Shown here: in pieces, positions 49,514 through 60,290 of the stretch
Layout: the number at the start of each line of letters is the position of its first letter
Numbering within the stretch: position 1 is the stretch's first letter
Origin: Cyanidiococcus yangmingshanensis
Taxonomy: Eukaryota; Rhodophyta; Bangiophyceae; Cyanidiales; Cyanidiaceae
Length of the DNA: 64,000 nucleotides
Direction of reading: 5' to 3'
Assembly: GCA_013995675.1 (NCBI GenBank)
Contig: VWRR01000012.1
Coordinates: 124,001 to 188,000, forward strand
Notes under the pieces: model-generated
What the model was told of the DNA's origin: nothing
Databases searched by the model: none
The model's input: only the letters and a program-made list of their open reading frames with translations
Position numbers and translations under genes: made by a program

Positions 49514-51596
49514 TTAGTGGAGCTGTTTGGAAAGGATTTGCAGCGCCAGACCCACATCAAAGCCCGGTGATGAGGCATTACTGGCTTTGGGAATATCACC
49601 GGAGCCGGTGTGAGCATGGGCGGGGTTGGTCAGAGCGTCACGACGGACGACACACGCAAGTAGTGCCCCGCCCGGAGTGCAAGTCTCCCCGAGATATGAC
49701 TCGGTCTCTTCGGCTACCGGTAAAAAGTATACTTCCAGGATTTCGTCGCGAATCAGCAGCGAAGCTCGATCTCGTTTTCTAAACTCTTCAATAGCCTTTT
49801 GGCATTGGGCCACTGCATCAGGGTCCATGCGGTCTCTTTCCAGATGAAACAAGATTACTTTGCGGGTACTTGAGCGTTCATGAACATCGCGAATGAATGA
49901 CAAGGCATCACGCTGCCGAATGCGCGCTGTTTCGCTCATCTGCGCGCTTTGACCGCCTAGCAGCTCCACCAACCGTGAAAGTTCGGTACTAGAAATGACG
50001 CATTTTCGACTCAGACGAAGCACAGGTTTAAAGGGTGGCGCAGCGCTGGTGGCGATACTTCCGCTCCATGCCAAAAACTTGGGAGAAGCGGGAGGCTTTG
50101 CATCGAATGCTGCTTCCGTCTCTAGCGGGTGCGCTCGGATGTCCTCAAGAGTCTGAGCTTCTCTGAATGAGTCTCCCGCGTGAATCTCAGCTTGAAAAGG
50201 TTCAGCAGCCTCGATATCGAGCTCAGTGAAAGCGTTTTCTTGGAAACGTCGAACTGGTACAGCATCTCCCGAGTGCCTGGAAATCGGACTGGTATCATGT
50301 ACCCCAAAGCTAGTTGGAAATGTGCGTGTATATCCTGATTGTGGGTCCTGCCTGTCACCGATCCGTTCCTGGTCGCGAAATGTCTCTGCAGCTGCAAGAG
50401 AATGCAACGATTGCGCCTCGTTTTGTGAAGAACGGGATCCATCAGAAATTTGCGCGCAAGCCGCATCATCTTGATTTGAATCCTGCGCATAGGGAACCGC
50501 ACCGAGTGACATCTTCAACTCGCTCGCCTGGGCAGCATCAGCGATGAGTTCAGGCACTTGCCCCGGGCACATTTGGTTCACGGGCTAGCGGAGGAGCCAC
50601 TTCCTTGAAGACAAGACCCACTTCTTCGGCACGTTCGATCACGCGAAGCTTTTCGGCACGCGAAAGCTGCTCCTGCCGTTTCATACGAAGCTCCTTGCAG
50701 GCCAGCTCTTCCGAGTTCATTTGGCAGAGGGCGTCCGCAGGAAGGGCGCCGCTCAAGACAGCCTCGCGGAGTTCACCGTTTCGAGGGTCTCTGAGATTTG
50801 CAACGAGGTTTCTTAATCGAGCTCGGTAATCGTCATGGACCTGTCGATCCATTAATTCAAACAACGCTGACTCAATCCCATCTGCGGCGTCAGACTGGAG
50901 GGCATCAAATAACATGCGTCTGGCTTTGCTCCGAACGATCTCCGTGTTCGCTGCGTCACTATTCGTAACAGTTTGGGGAGCGGATGTTGCTTGTTCACGA
51001 TTAATCGCATGTTCCTTCGTTTTCTCCCTCGGCATTACTTTCTCCTGTGTTGATTTTCGCTTCTTCAGGACCGTTGACGAGGCCTGCTCGTTGGAAATAT
51101 CCGTCGTCCTCTTGGATGCTGAATCCCGTGTCTCGTTCTTAATCAAAGGTGAGCCCTCTTGAAGAGTACGCTCCTTTTCGTTGGCAGGCACAACACGAAC
51201 CTTTATTGCTGGAGGCTCATCTACGACACGTTGTTCGTGGCGACGTTGTCGCTCCTGTTGCAGGTAGCGCTGGCGCTCGTTGCGAAACCTCTCCGCGAGA
51301 GAACGGTGCGCCTCAGTCGCCGTTGCTGCCGCAGCTTCCTCTAGGCATCCAGGACAGACAAACATCGGCAATGACTGAACTTCCTCTGCAGAAACAGCAA
51401 CGCAACGCGGATGGAACCACTCCCCGCAGGCATCACAACAGACCATCAAATCCCCGTCTGTATACGGCCGTTGGCATATACAGTACAGCGTCTCCGTGCT
51501 TCCAGCCCCAAAAATTTCGCAGGCCTGCGGACCATCGTCATTTGCCGACTCTTTCTTTTTGTAGGCTTTCTTTCGTGGTCGACGGGTGCTCCCCAT
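49514..51596 (-). CDS. PHD - TFIIS central domain - SPOC protein (Bye1/PHF3/SPEN-like), one frame break
   Basis: Two frames join into about 690 residues. The first (51596-50550) has a PHD finger at about residues 35-85, LYCICQRPYTDGDLMVCCDACGEWFHPRC..FVCPGC, with all eight zinc ligands (C4-H-C3), then a TFIIS-M-like helical domain (RSKARRMLFDALQSDA, YRARLRNLVANLRDPRN, LRMKRQEQL). The second (50581-49514) has a Ser/Gln-rich linker and a SPOC domain (KFLAWSGSIATSAAPPFKPVLRL, ..VILFHLERD.., LIRDEILEVYFLPV). This order, PHD-TFS2M-SPOC, is that of yeast Bye1 and animal PHF3/DIDO, which bind the Pol II CTD and histone H3K4me3 and regulate elongation. The break is at 50550-50581, near a CCCGGGG run. 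ATG 51596 is used; a TTG lies three codons above. Confidence 0.85.
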
Positions 51597-52262
51597 GGCA
51601 CACAAGAGGAACGCCGAGCAACCCTAAACAAAAACTGATGCTCGTGAAAGGCGTTGGCAGATCGCGCTGCTTTAATCTGCACACAGACAGCACATTTGCG
51701 AAGATTTTCAGGGCGAAATGCCAGGTTGGCAAGCTCGCCAGGGACTAGAAACGCGCAGGATCATGCAGACGGGCTTCAATGGGAAGCCGTGCCAGAGACA
51801 GCTGAAAAATATATCAGACTGGCGAAGCAAATCTTCAGTGTATGCATGAGTTGCGTTCTTCTGCGCGGAGAGCTTACCTGAACCTGACGCTGGTCGTGAA
51901 GACGCTGCTGTGCAGAGCAAGAAGGGCACCGCAACTCGCAGAAGCGAACTAGAATCTTTGCAAGCGAGTGGTGAGTTTTTACGAAAAGTAGCGAAAAATC
52001 TGTTTATGAATCACGCGCAGGTCAGAATGACTCGTCTGGCCTCGCGGTGTTCTCTGCTCTTTCAAGCGCGCGAATGCCATAGGCACGTTCTATTCAGAAC
52101 GGAATCGAACGAATCCAGGTCTGGTTCAAATGGCTCAGACTTTGCGGAGAGCGTCGATCGCTGGTTTGGCGCTTGAAATTCACATCGTGCAACTAAGTGT
52201 CTAGGGTTAGTGCCTCGAGTCCAGATCACTTCCTTAGAATAAGATCGGAAAAGAAAATCCAC
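51597..52262. other. Intergenic, one weak ORF
   Basis: A frame at 51910-52176 on the plus strand (starts with GTG; KKGTATRRSELESLQASG..) is basic, without relatives that I recognise. Otherwise nothing. The PHD gene promoter should lie at the left. Confidence 0.35.
52249..52257 (-). terminator. Pol III termination signal of tRNA-Ser
   Basis: On the minus strand TTTTCTTTT starts six bases past the tRNA 3' end; four or more T residues are the usual Pol III stop. Confidence 0.75.
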
Positions 52263-52354
52263 GCGGACGACAGGATTCGAACCTGTGCGGGCGGAGCCCA
52301 AACGATACATAGCGCGTTTCTAATCGTTCTCCTTAACCACTCGGACACGTCCGC
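52263..52354 (-). tRNA. trnS-AGA: tRNA-Ser (anticodon AGA) with 11-nt intron
   Basis: The minus strand folds into a complete class II tRNA: 7-bp acceptor stem (GCGGACG with CGTCCGC), D-arm TCCGAGTGGTTAAGGA (A box), anticodon stem AACGA/TCGTT with loop TTAGAAA, a long variable arm GGGC-TCC-GCCC typical of serine tRNA, and T-arm ACAGG-TTCGAAT-CCTGT (B box). Between loop position 37 and 38 lie 11 extra bases (about 52307-52317), the canonical place for a nuclear tRNA intron. No CCA is encoded. A TATATAAAG-like box lies about 30 bp upstream (52384-52392). A34 would be read as inosine, decoding UCU/UCC/UCA. Red algae of the cyanidiophyte group are known for unusual tRNA introns, but this one is in the standard position. 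Confidence 0.95.
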
Positions 52355-53116
52355 TTCCGGAATAGGGAGAATTGGAACAAATTGCTATATAAAGCGATGA
52401 TCATCATCGATGGGCGATTGCTGATTGCAGATCTTCAGGTTCGCGGGCCGGCCGATCCGGATTGAGAGCAGGCCTTACGAGAGCGCGTACAAAGACGAGA
52501 TCGATCTTCCTCCCGACGGAGCCTTTTTCTGCTGAGACTGAGTAACTATTCGGTTCGCTGGGATGAAGCGGTACAACACGCTTCACGAGCAGTACATGAT
52601 ATGATCTCGAGGTACGACATGCTGATGAATCATGATATATTGGAGCAAGCAAATCAGGTCCCTTTCGCTCTGAGGTGCATCAGAGAAATATGGAGTTTCG
52701 ACTTTCGTGGCGAGTATTGCACACTTGCCCCAGTTTTCACGCGATTGCATGTCAGATAGATACCGAATACTACAGTGGAGTGCTTGATTTCCACCTCCGC
52801 TTACGAAGATAGAGCGTTGCTGTGAGCAGCGATCGGAGGATCATTCCCTCAGAGAACGACACATGCCTGTGATAGAATGCATCGAATGCATCCTTTTTGT
52901 TTTCGTGTTTTTCTCGAGCCGCTTTTTCGAAGAGCGCGATCTACTGTCAAGGACGGCAGACCGCATGAAATGCGTACTGTCGATTGAAAACGCCCATCCG
53001 CCTTCTGTCTCCAAGGCCCAGAGGGTCACAATCAGCGACATTGCGCCCTTCGAGGCACCGATACGCGGTTCGTTGATGGAGTTCGAGCCCTGCGTCAAGG
53101 TCGTAAATTTCTGAAA
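52355..53116. other. Intergenic, two weak overlapping ORFs
   Basis: A plus frame 52863-53114 (83 codons from ATG, hydrophobic start MPVIECIECILFVFVFF) and a minus frame 52841-53098 (GAMSLIVTLWALETEGGW) overlap. Neither is recognised, and both may be chance. Confidence 0.35.
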
Positions 53117-53938
53117 TCATGCTTCGAGTGAGTTTATAGCGATAGCGTTGCTAGGATTTGCGTGTGGACAATTGCCAACTTTCTCCCTTTCTGAAGAGGC
53201 GGTCTGTGGTCCGATACGACGACGTATTCGCGGCACCGCAAACTGACCAACAGATACCTCGGGCATGTCCATAAAATGACGAGAGATTGTCCATGATCTA
53301 TAGCGATGCTGAGATGAGCATTTCATTTCTGAAGACGCAGGGGCGCATTCTCGATGCGGTGAGCGGTCTACAAAGTGATCCGGCGGTTCCACTCCCAGCA
53401 GAGGGCCTACGTATACGCCCCCTCCTGAAGGCGAGGCTTTGGGTCGCTCAGTGGTTTGTCTCACCAAGGTCGTGTGCGCGTTCACAGCACAGTCTGGGGT
53501 AAAGAAGCTTTCTTCTGCATTTTCCAAATTCAGCTCGTTCCCAGTTTCTTTTAAAGGAAAATCTTGGCCGGAAAACAAGTTTTCCCTGGCAACCACGGGG
53601 GCTTCGAGCAGCTCTGTTCCGCAGTTCCGTAGTTTGGTTTTGCAAAGTTCTCCGTCCCGCCGATCTCTAGCGACCTTTGACGAGAGTCTTTCCTCCTGTC
53701 TGTTTTCTGTCTCGTTCGTTTCAAGTTTGCTCTGCCAGTATACGGCCGTTGCTAATAGAGAAAAGGCGAGTGCACCGCGAATAGCGTATTTGGGCATTGA
53801 CCACGCAGGTGTGCAGTTCTGGTGCAGACTCGTACGGATGATGCGCCGCACCTGGGAAGTTCCCGCCAGGGCGCCGACCCAGGGCGCAGTGCAATCCGGT
53901 GACACATCTCGAGCTAGCGGACATGCTGAAGCGTGCAT
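53117..53938 (-). CDS. Hypothetical protein with one TM helix
   Basis: I do not recognise this 273-residue protein. The ATG at 53938 opens a single frame. Residues 1-47 are neutral to basic; residues about 50-68 (YAIRGALAFSLLATAVYW) form one membrane helix, after which the rest is hydrophilic with many Ser, Arg and Glu and no obvious domain. If translation starts at the internal Met (residue 48), the helix would be an N-terminal signal anchor, like that of a type II membrane protein. A competing plus-strand frame (53439-54026) covers much of the same DNA with less protein-like content. Whether the gene is real is uncertain. Confidence 0.4.
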   Translation of the reverse strand: MHASACPLARDVSPDCTAPWVGALAGTSQVRRIIRTSLHQNCTPAWSMPKYAIRGALAFSLLATAVYWQSKLETNETENRQEERLSSKVARDRRDGELCKTKLRNCGTELLEAPVVARENLFSGQDFPLKETGNELNLENAEESFFTPDCAVNAHTTLVRQTTERPKASPSGGGVYVGPLLGVEPPDHFVDRSPHRECAPASSEMKCSSQHRYRSWTISRHFMDMPEVSVGQFAVPRIRRRIGPQTASSEREKVGNCPHANPSNAIAINSLEA

Positions 53939-55284
53939 CGTTTTCGAACATAGGGTATCTCGTGTATGGCCTTCTCTGTTTCGTTGGAATTTTCGAGTTT
54001 GGAGCTCCGTTCCGAGATGTGTGTGAATGATCGAGTCATCTCCATTTCTTATGTATTTGCGCTGCGCTGCATCCTGCTCAAGGAATCTGGAATTCTCTTT
54101 CTTAGAACTTGCAACTCAGCGCGAGTTTGGTTCTTCCATTGATGGCATCAATAGAACTTGGAACTGGAGAGATGAGACGGGGCTCGTTCAAAAGCTGCTT
54201 TTATTAATCTAAAGAGAATCGAGGTTCAGATTCATATCCGGGTGAATTTTCGGAGGAGGATTTTTCAGCCCAAATCTCCGCAGATGCACCAGCATGTCGA
54301 TAGGCTATCAGTGCCGTGCGGTCACTGAATTACGAGGAACGGCAATTCGCTTTGCATCCATTGGCGTGGGCATCTAACGGTGCAGTTCTCACTTTTGCGC
54401 TCCCTCGAAAATAACGAGTCTACAGACGAAATCTCACTGGAATGTTGGAACAAATCAAATATGTAACGCGACGAGAGGTTGAGGCGTCGGTATAATATTG
54501 ACACTTATTATGTGCAGTTCTGAATGGTTGTTCGGCCTTCAATCTTTGGTCTCTGGTCTCTCGCAGAGACAGCATTTGTCTCGGATCAGCAAGTCTTCCG
54601 CGGTAAAAATCTGAAAATAGATCCCGAGACTTAAGATTTGGGGACAGGCACCAGTCGAATCATTGGAGAAACAGAGCAAAGTAGGGAAACTTGTAAACGA
54701 CTAGGGCGCGGTAGGGATTCCTGAAACTATGAAGTTTTTGCGTAATTCTGGATTCTAGAGCCACGATCCGAAACTGACCTCTTTCCTTGATGCCCCTATG
54801 GTGTATCTTCCATAGGAAGTGCAACAGCATGTTTCTGTTACGAGAAAGATAGTCCCAGTGAGAGACAGGGTGGAAATCCGGATTTTCAAAGTCTACCGCG
54901 AGCCGCTCTCAGAAGCAGAGCCACATTCCCGACAAGTCAAGCGCTCTGTAAATGAGCGGCGGTGAACCTGGGTGTACGCGTATGTGCGAGTAAGACTCAC
55001 AGAGGACCGAAATGCCCTTTTCAAGTCATGCTCCAGCTCTCTGATCATTCAGTGAAGACTCAGTCCGAGTAGAATATGTTCGCTGTGATAGGCGTAGAGC
55101 GGCTTTCCCTGTCGATGGGCAACGACGATTCGTGCACATCAGTCCGTCGTCAGTGCGTCGTCAACGCGTTGCGAGCAATGCTTAGACTTTTGACGTTCCG
55201 AAGGAAAGGTGCTACTCAAGCCCGTTCAAACAGTTTGCAAGGTCTTTCTGAGTTTGATTGTGTGTTGCCTTTGAAAGCAACCTG
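53939..55284. other. Intergenic, 1.35 kb, nothing recognised
   Basis: No gene, repeat or RNA was identified. Frames are short. The right end should hold the eIF3k promoter. Confidence 0.4.
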
Positions 55285-56052
55285 ATGGAGTCGACTGAAA
55301 CAGAAAAGTACCAGGATCCCGATCACTGGGGTAATCACTATGCGCTACCGCGACTTCAGGAACTCGAGGCCCGAGTCCTCGCTGACGCAGCGAGTGGTAT
55401 AAGTTCGCACGACGTGGCGGCCCACTTGTCCACGCTTAAGCTCTATCAGATCTACCCAGATCACGAAAAGTGTCACATCAAGGGAGTCATTCTCGCAAAG
55501 GCCCTGATGGCGCTTCCGTCAGAGGTTTTCACGTGTTGCCGTTTCCTACTGTGTTCGCTTCTCGCACAGACCCAAGAGCCTCGAGAGGAGCAACCAGAGC
55601 TCATCCAAAAGCTTCTTGAGCTGGGAGAACAACTCGAGAAAGGCCGCTTCCTTCAGTTTTGGAGACTGCGGCTTCGAGAGGGTGCGGAACAAACGCCACT
55701 CGGTCAGCTCCTGGAAACTGTTGTGGACTTTGACAAGGGCATTCGGCAGTTTATGGTCAGCGTAATTGAGCTTGCTTTTCAAAAGATCAGCATGAGTTCT
55801 CTATCAAGCCTATTGAATACTTCGGAGATTCCAAGAGGATGGAAACTCCTGAAAAGAGAAGGCCAAGATGAGATCGTTCTTGTACACCCTAATGAGCAGG
55901 AGCTCATGCGAACGAAAATGGCCACCGCAGAACAGCTCTTTCCTCTGGAACGTCTCATTCCGATATTCGCTCGTTTGGGCCGCGAGACTCAACGTTCGCG
56001 AACACGACGGCGTCGACCGATTCCGCAGAGACGTGGTATAGACCAGAGATAA
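55285..56052 (+). CDS. EIF3K: Translation initiation factor 3 subunit k
   Basis: The 255-residue protein matches eIF3k, a non-core subunit of the factor that brings mRNA to the 40S ribosome. Its HAM domain is seen at residues 15-140: LPRLQELEARVL, LSTLKLYQIYPDH (LKLYQFNP in animals), ILAKALMALPSEVFTCCRFLL, then the winged-helix part LLELGEQLEKGRFLQFWRL and FDKGIRQFMVSVIELAFQKIS. Length is slightly above the animal form (218 aa) because of the basic C-terminal tail (RETQRSRTRRRRPIPQRR), which may bind RNA. ATG 55285 places the conserved region as in homologues; the frame is open above it but without an ATG. Confidence 0.85.
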   Translation: MESTETEKYQDPDHWGNHYALPRLQELEARVLADAASGISSHDVAAHLSTLKLYQIYPDHEKCHIKGVILAKALMALPSEVFTCCRFLLCSLLAQTQEPREEQPELIQKLLELGEQLEKGRFLQFWRLRLREGAEQTPLGQLLETVVDFDKGIRQFMVSVIELAFQKISMSSLSSLLNTSEIPRGWKLLKREGQDEIVLVHPNEQELMRTKMATAEQLFPLERLIPIFARLGRETQRSRTRRRRPIPQRRGIDQR

Positions 56053-56549
56053 TGGTAGTTATCGGCATCTAAACGTGTGCACGCCCTGGCTCAACGTGGT
56101 GGAACAAGGATGGTTGACTCGCTTGGTTCCTATTTTGCGTTTGACGTGACGAAATCTTTCGGAGTGCATCAAAATAATCGAAGCTGAACTTTTCTCCAGT
56201 CTCGCCGAATGATTGAGACAAATATTCATCGTTACTTGTCGCGGCATCTTTTTGATCTGCGAGCAAACCTCCGTTCAACATGCTCTGAAAAGGTAAAAAT
56301 GGTCGCTGTTGGCGTTCCCGCCATGTGGGGCACCTGTCAAGCGTGCGAGTACGCGTAAACGGAGGGGCAATCAGCTGCATGAAAGATACCATGCACCGAC
56401 AAAATGTTGAAACCTAAGTTAGCGGCGACAAATTCACCATTATATTCCATTATTCCATCAGCGAGCGACGGGAGATCTAGTCGTTTCGCAAGTAATTGAC
56501 TTTACGCAAGGTCAGTCTTTAACTCGCTGTCGATATAAGGAAAAAGTAC
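56053..56549. other. Intergenic, convergent, nothing recognised
   Basis: This 497-bp stretch lies between the converging eIF3k and AAMP genes. No signal was found. Confidence 0.4.
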
Positions 56550-57768
56550 TTATCGCACCGAGAAAAGCCTCACAGTTTGGTCATCTCCGCCGCTAACGAC
56601 GATATCTGTGCCGACATCCATCGTCAAAATTGCATCGCGATGGCCATGAAAACATCGCACCGCTCCCGAGCCGACCCGAGTATCCCAGAGACACACCGTT
56701 TCATCAACCGAGGCAGATACGAACAATTGCGGCCAGGATCTCATTTTCTTCACGCTAACCACTACGTCTTTGTGTTGGAAACTCATCCTGTGTCGAGCAT
56801 CCGGAGTGTAAACGTGCAGGAACCCGTCTGTACCACCTGTCACGATCAAGTCTGGTCCAAGCGTCACACTCTCTACAGCGCCGCCATGTCTCTGGCCTAG
56901 AGATCGAAGCGCACGTCCTGTCCGCCAATTAGATAGGAATGCATGGCCGGACTCATCGCCAGTGAGCACCAGATCCTCATGGCTTTCCAAGGAAATAATT
57001 GGCGCTTGGTGAAACACTCCTTCAATCACATGCAGACACGGCAAGATGCCTTGAGCAGGACGCTTCCAGACTCGCACGGTGGCATCGGCAGAGCCACTTA
57101 CAAGCACGCCTTCTGCGTCTGCGTTCGAGCCAGAATCGAGAAAGTCCAAAGCATTCACTGCACCTTGATGGCTGTACGCAACCCCCAGGCAATCCCCTGA
57201 GGCAGGCATCAAGAACCCAAAGCGCCCCATCTGCAGTACCACAGGCGATGAGCTCTGCACTTGAACGCAGACACTCAACTGGGGCATCCACCAAAAGTTG
57301 CGAAAGTGGAGAAAAGGTTTCGCTTTCAAATATGGTCTCTCGCAAGTCCTCAGTTCTGTACAAGTTGAGCTCACCTGCAAGCGTGCCCAGTGCCACGGTT
57401 GTATCGGAGACAGCCACTGCACCTACGCTGTCCGTAAAGGAGCCGAGAATCCTTTGAGATTCTGTAACCAACCGAAACCATATGTAGGCGCGATCATCGC
57501 CCCCACCAGAAACTATGATCGAATCGTCCGGGGTAATCGCCACGGCATATATGGGACCAGAGTGACTCTTTAGGACACAAACTGCGTCGTCCTGTTCGCT
57601 GGTTGCCTCAGCGCCATGCCCTAGCTCCTCTGAACTGCTAAGTACATAGACCTCTTCCTCTTCGTTCCCACTGTCTTCGCTTAGTTGCAAGTCCTCGATA
57701 GGCACCGAAGAGTCGCTCGCCGAGGACGAGCCGGCTCCGTCTGAGAGCGGAGGACGCCTTCTCGTCAT
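56550..57768 (-). CDS. SQT1: WD40 protein AAMP/SQT1, ribosomal-protein chaperone, one frame break
   Basis: Two frames join into about 405 residues with seven to eight WD-type repeats. The N-terminus is acidic (SEDSGNEEEEVYVLSSSEE), followed by VCVLKSHSGPIYAVAITPDDSIIVSGGGDDRAYIW, the pattern of AAMP/Sqt1. Further repeats read GALWVLDAC, GAVNALDFLDSG..LVSGSADATVRVWK, DLVLTGDESGHAFLSN, LIVTGGTDGFLHVY, LFVSASVDETVCLWD, and finally AILTMDVGTDIVVSGGDDQTVRLF. The frame break is near 57193-57200 in a GGGG run, one extra base. SQT1 is the dedicated chaperone of ribosomal protein uL16 (Rpl10); its acidic N-terminus binds the basic client. ATG 57768 or 57801 may be used; the former shares the tetramer CATG with the start of the glycosyltransferase gene. 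Confidence 0.8.
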
Positions 57769-60290
57769 GGGGTCCAGTCGGGAAATCGCGATAGCAGTCA
57801 TGCCATCGGTTTCCCATTCAAATGTACTGCAGAACGATGACTGCACGAAGCCAAAGCCGATGCTCCGTGCTCGCTTTGTTCCTCAGCCGGAGAATGGCTT
57901 TGTTGAAGATAAACGTCTCGAGACACTTTGGAAGGGAACAAAAACATCTTCAGTGTCAGAGAGGGTGGCCCACAACGGTCTTGAGGCCGCAAAGATGATC
58001 GGGACCGTTCGCGGGAGCGGATCAAATCTTATTATCCACCGCAGGTCGAGACTTTCAACGCGGTTTTTTGTCATTTCTCAGAGCGACAAAAGAGTGTATA
58101 CACGCAGGGTGCTGTATGCAGTCTTTCTAGTCACCCTTGCAGCGTTTTTCTTTCGTGCAAGCGGTTGGATACGTCCGTGTCGAAACTCACCTCAGTTGTC
58201 ATTGGTGCTGCCGAAAAGTCTAGCATCCTTGGAAACGCCTGCCATGAAGCGTTTTGAGCCCTTTGCCAATCATTCAAGTGATTTCCATCACGAAGAGAGT
58301 AACCCGCGAATAGACTTGACTCCACAGATCGCTATCTTCACTACCCTGAAGCCGAACGTACAAGGCCCGGATGCAAAGCGGCAGGAGGAAGCCATGGCAT
58401 CTTGGGTAGCAATAGAGCCGCGTCCGAGAATTATTCTCCAGGGTTGCGACCCGCTCATGCATCGCATTGCTCACCGTTGGAACGCTACAGTTGACTGCGG
58501 TATTGATGTCAATTTTCGAGGAGTCCCGCTCTTTCATTCCATGATTCACCGAGCGTTACAGTTGCAACCACGAGAGGTGTTTCGGGATCTTGCTGAAACA
58601 TCTCGGCCCTTGGTGGTCGTCATCGTCAATGCCGATGTGCATTTGCCGGCAAACTTGCCACAAGTCTTCGCGAGACTCTTGGAGCTATCGCCGGAGTTTT
58701 TCGCAGTCGCGGCTCGTTGGGACGTTGATGAATTGCCCCTGGGCGAGCAGACAGATGCATTTGTGCGGGATCACGGTACACTTCACACGTACGGTGGCAT
58801 TGACTTGTTCGCTTGGTCTCTGCAATCCTACCGAGATCTGCAGTCCCGGATCGATGCAATCAACGTCGTGAATCGGACGCTGACAGCCTCCATGATCCCA
58901 AGTTTTGTCTTTGGTCGCGGGAAATACGATAACTGGCTCTTCCATGAGGTTTTGCAAACGAGCAACCTGAGTTTGATCGTAGATATCACTGAGTCGGTGA
59001 CACTTGCTCATGTTCGTCATTCGTACCGTCATGTTCCTGGGGAGGAACAATCCATCGAGGGGAATTTTTGGACGAACAACAAACGTCACTCATGGGAAGC
59101 CTTTCTGAATGTTCATCTCGCACTGGCATACGGTTCGTATCAGAGTCAACAAGGTACAACCTTGCACGCGCCATACAAAATGGTCCCATGTCTTCGTCAT
59201 CAGTATTGTGTTCTCGTCCGCAAAAGCCCCGCTCGTTGCAGATGCGAGTATAGCAATTTTGCGGGGAAAACCCAGAGCGAGCCGGCTGTGGTTGAAAACA
59301 AATGGTGGCGCTGCGGGCATGTGAGCCGCGAAGAAGCAGGCGAATATCGTTTACCTCTCCAGGGAAAATTGGCTCACACCCTGGACGAGCTTCTGCATCA
59401 CGTCGCTGATCCCACCACAAAAGTGGTTGTGATGACTGCAGCTACCTATGAGTATCGTTTTCTGCTGATGAATTGGATATGCAACCTACGCATGTTGCGA
59501 ATACACAATGTCTTGGTTGCTGCGCTCGATGAGGATCTGTATCGCTACGCTTTTGCTCGAGGTCTAGCGGTCTATTTGGAACCGAAACTGGTCGATCTTG
59601 ATCATCGTGAGAGAGGAGATTGCCCCTTCGGAAGCTCATGTTTTCGTCAAAGATCCAAACTCAAGTCGAGGACATGTCTATGAGGTCCTTCAACGAGGAT
59701 ACCACGTGCTGTGGAGCGATGTTGATGTGACCTGGTTTCAAGATGTGCGCACTGAACTGCTCGCAGAGCTAGAAAAGTCCCCTGCAAACGCCAGTACACG
59801 GAGCATGTGGTTCCAAAGCAACGAACCCGACTTGACCAAGCCTTGGAACGGCTTGCGGAGGCTGAATTCAGGATTCTATTTTATGACCAGCACTGAGTCC
59901 AATGCCAGAGCTCTGGCCCGGATCATTGAACACGGAGCCCAGTCGACCCTCTCGGAACAGCCCTCATTCTATGACGTGCTCTGCGGGGAGCGCGGCGAAT
60001 TTCGGCTGGATCATAAGACCTGTTTCAACGGCCAAGTCTATGCTCATTTCTTGGACCCGAATAAGTACTGGAATGGTGCCAACTGGACGCTTTGGACCCA
60101 GAGGATAGATGATGCGGCTGCTGAGAATGCGTCGATTCTTCACAATAACTGGGTTGTGGGTCTACCGGCAAAGACGCAGCGAATTCAGAAGGCTGGTCTC
60201 GTGTATTTCGATCCCAAGTTCGAGATCTGTCTCTATAACTACTCACGACAAGAACGAAGGATGCTATTTCAAATGCGAGGCGAGATCTAA
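57767..60290 (+). CDS. Large type II membrane glycosyltransferase (GT77-like), one frame break
   Basis: Two frames (57767-59683 and 59598-60290) give about 840 residues if one extra base is skipped near 59608-59615. A 105-residue basic N-terminus precedes one membrane helix (RRVLYAVFLVTLAAFFF, about residue 108), so the protein is anchored in the Golgi with its body in the lumen. The first luminal part (residues about 180-420) resembles a nucleotide-sugar-transferase fold seen in plant proteins, with VIVNADVHLP and SFVFGRGKYDNWL. The second carries the D-x-D motif in YHVLWSDVDVTWF followed by LNSGFYFMTST, the hallmark of family PF03407 (GT77). Likely a cell-wall or glycoprotein sugar transferase; donor and acceptor unknown. 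It is divergent from AAMP with start codons that overlap in CATG. Confidence 0.7.
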
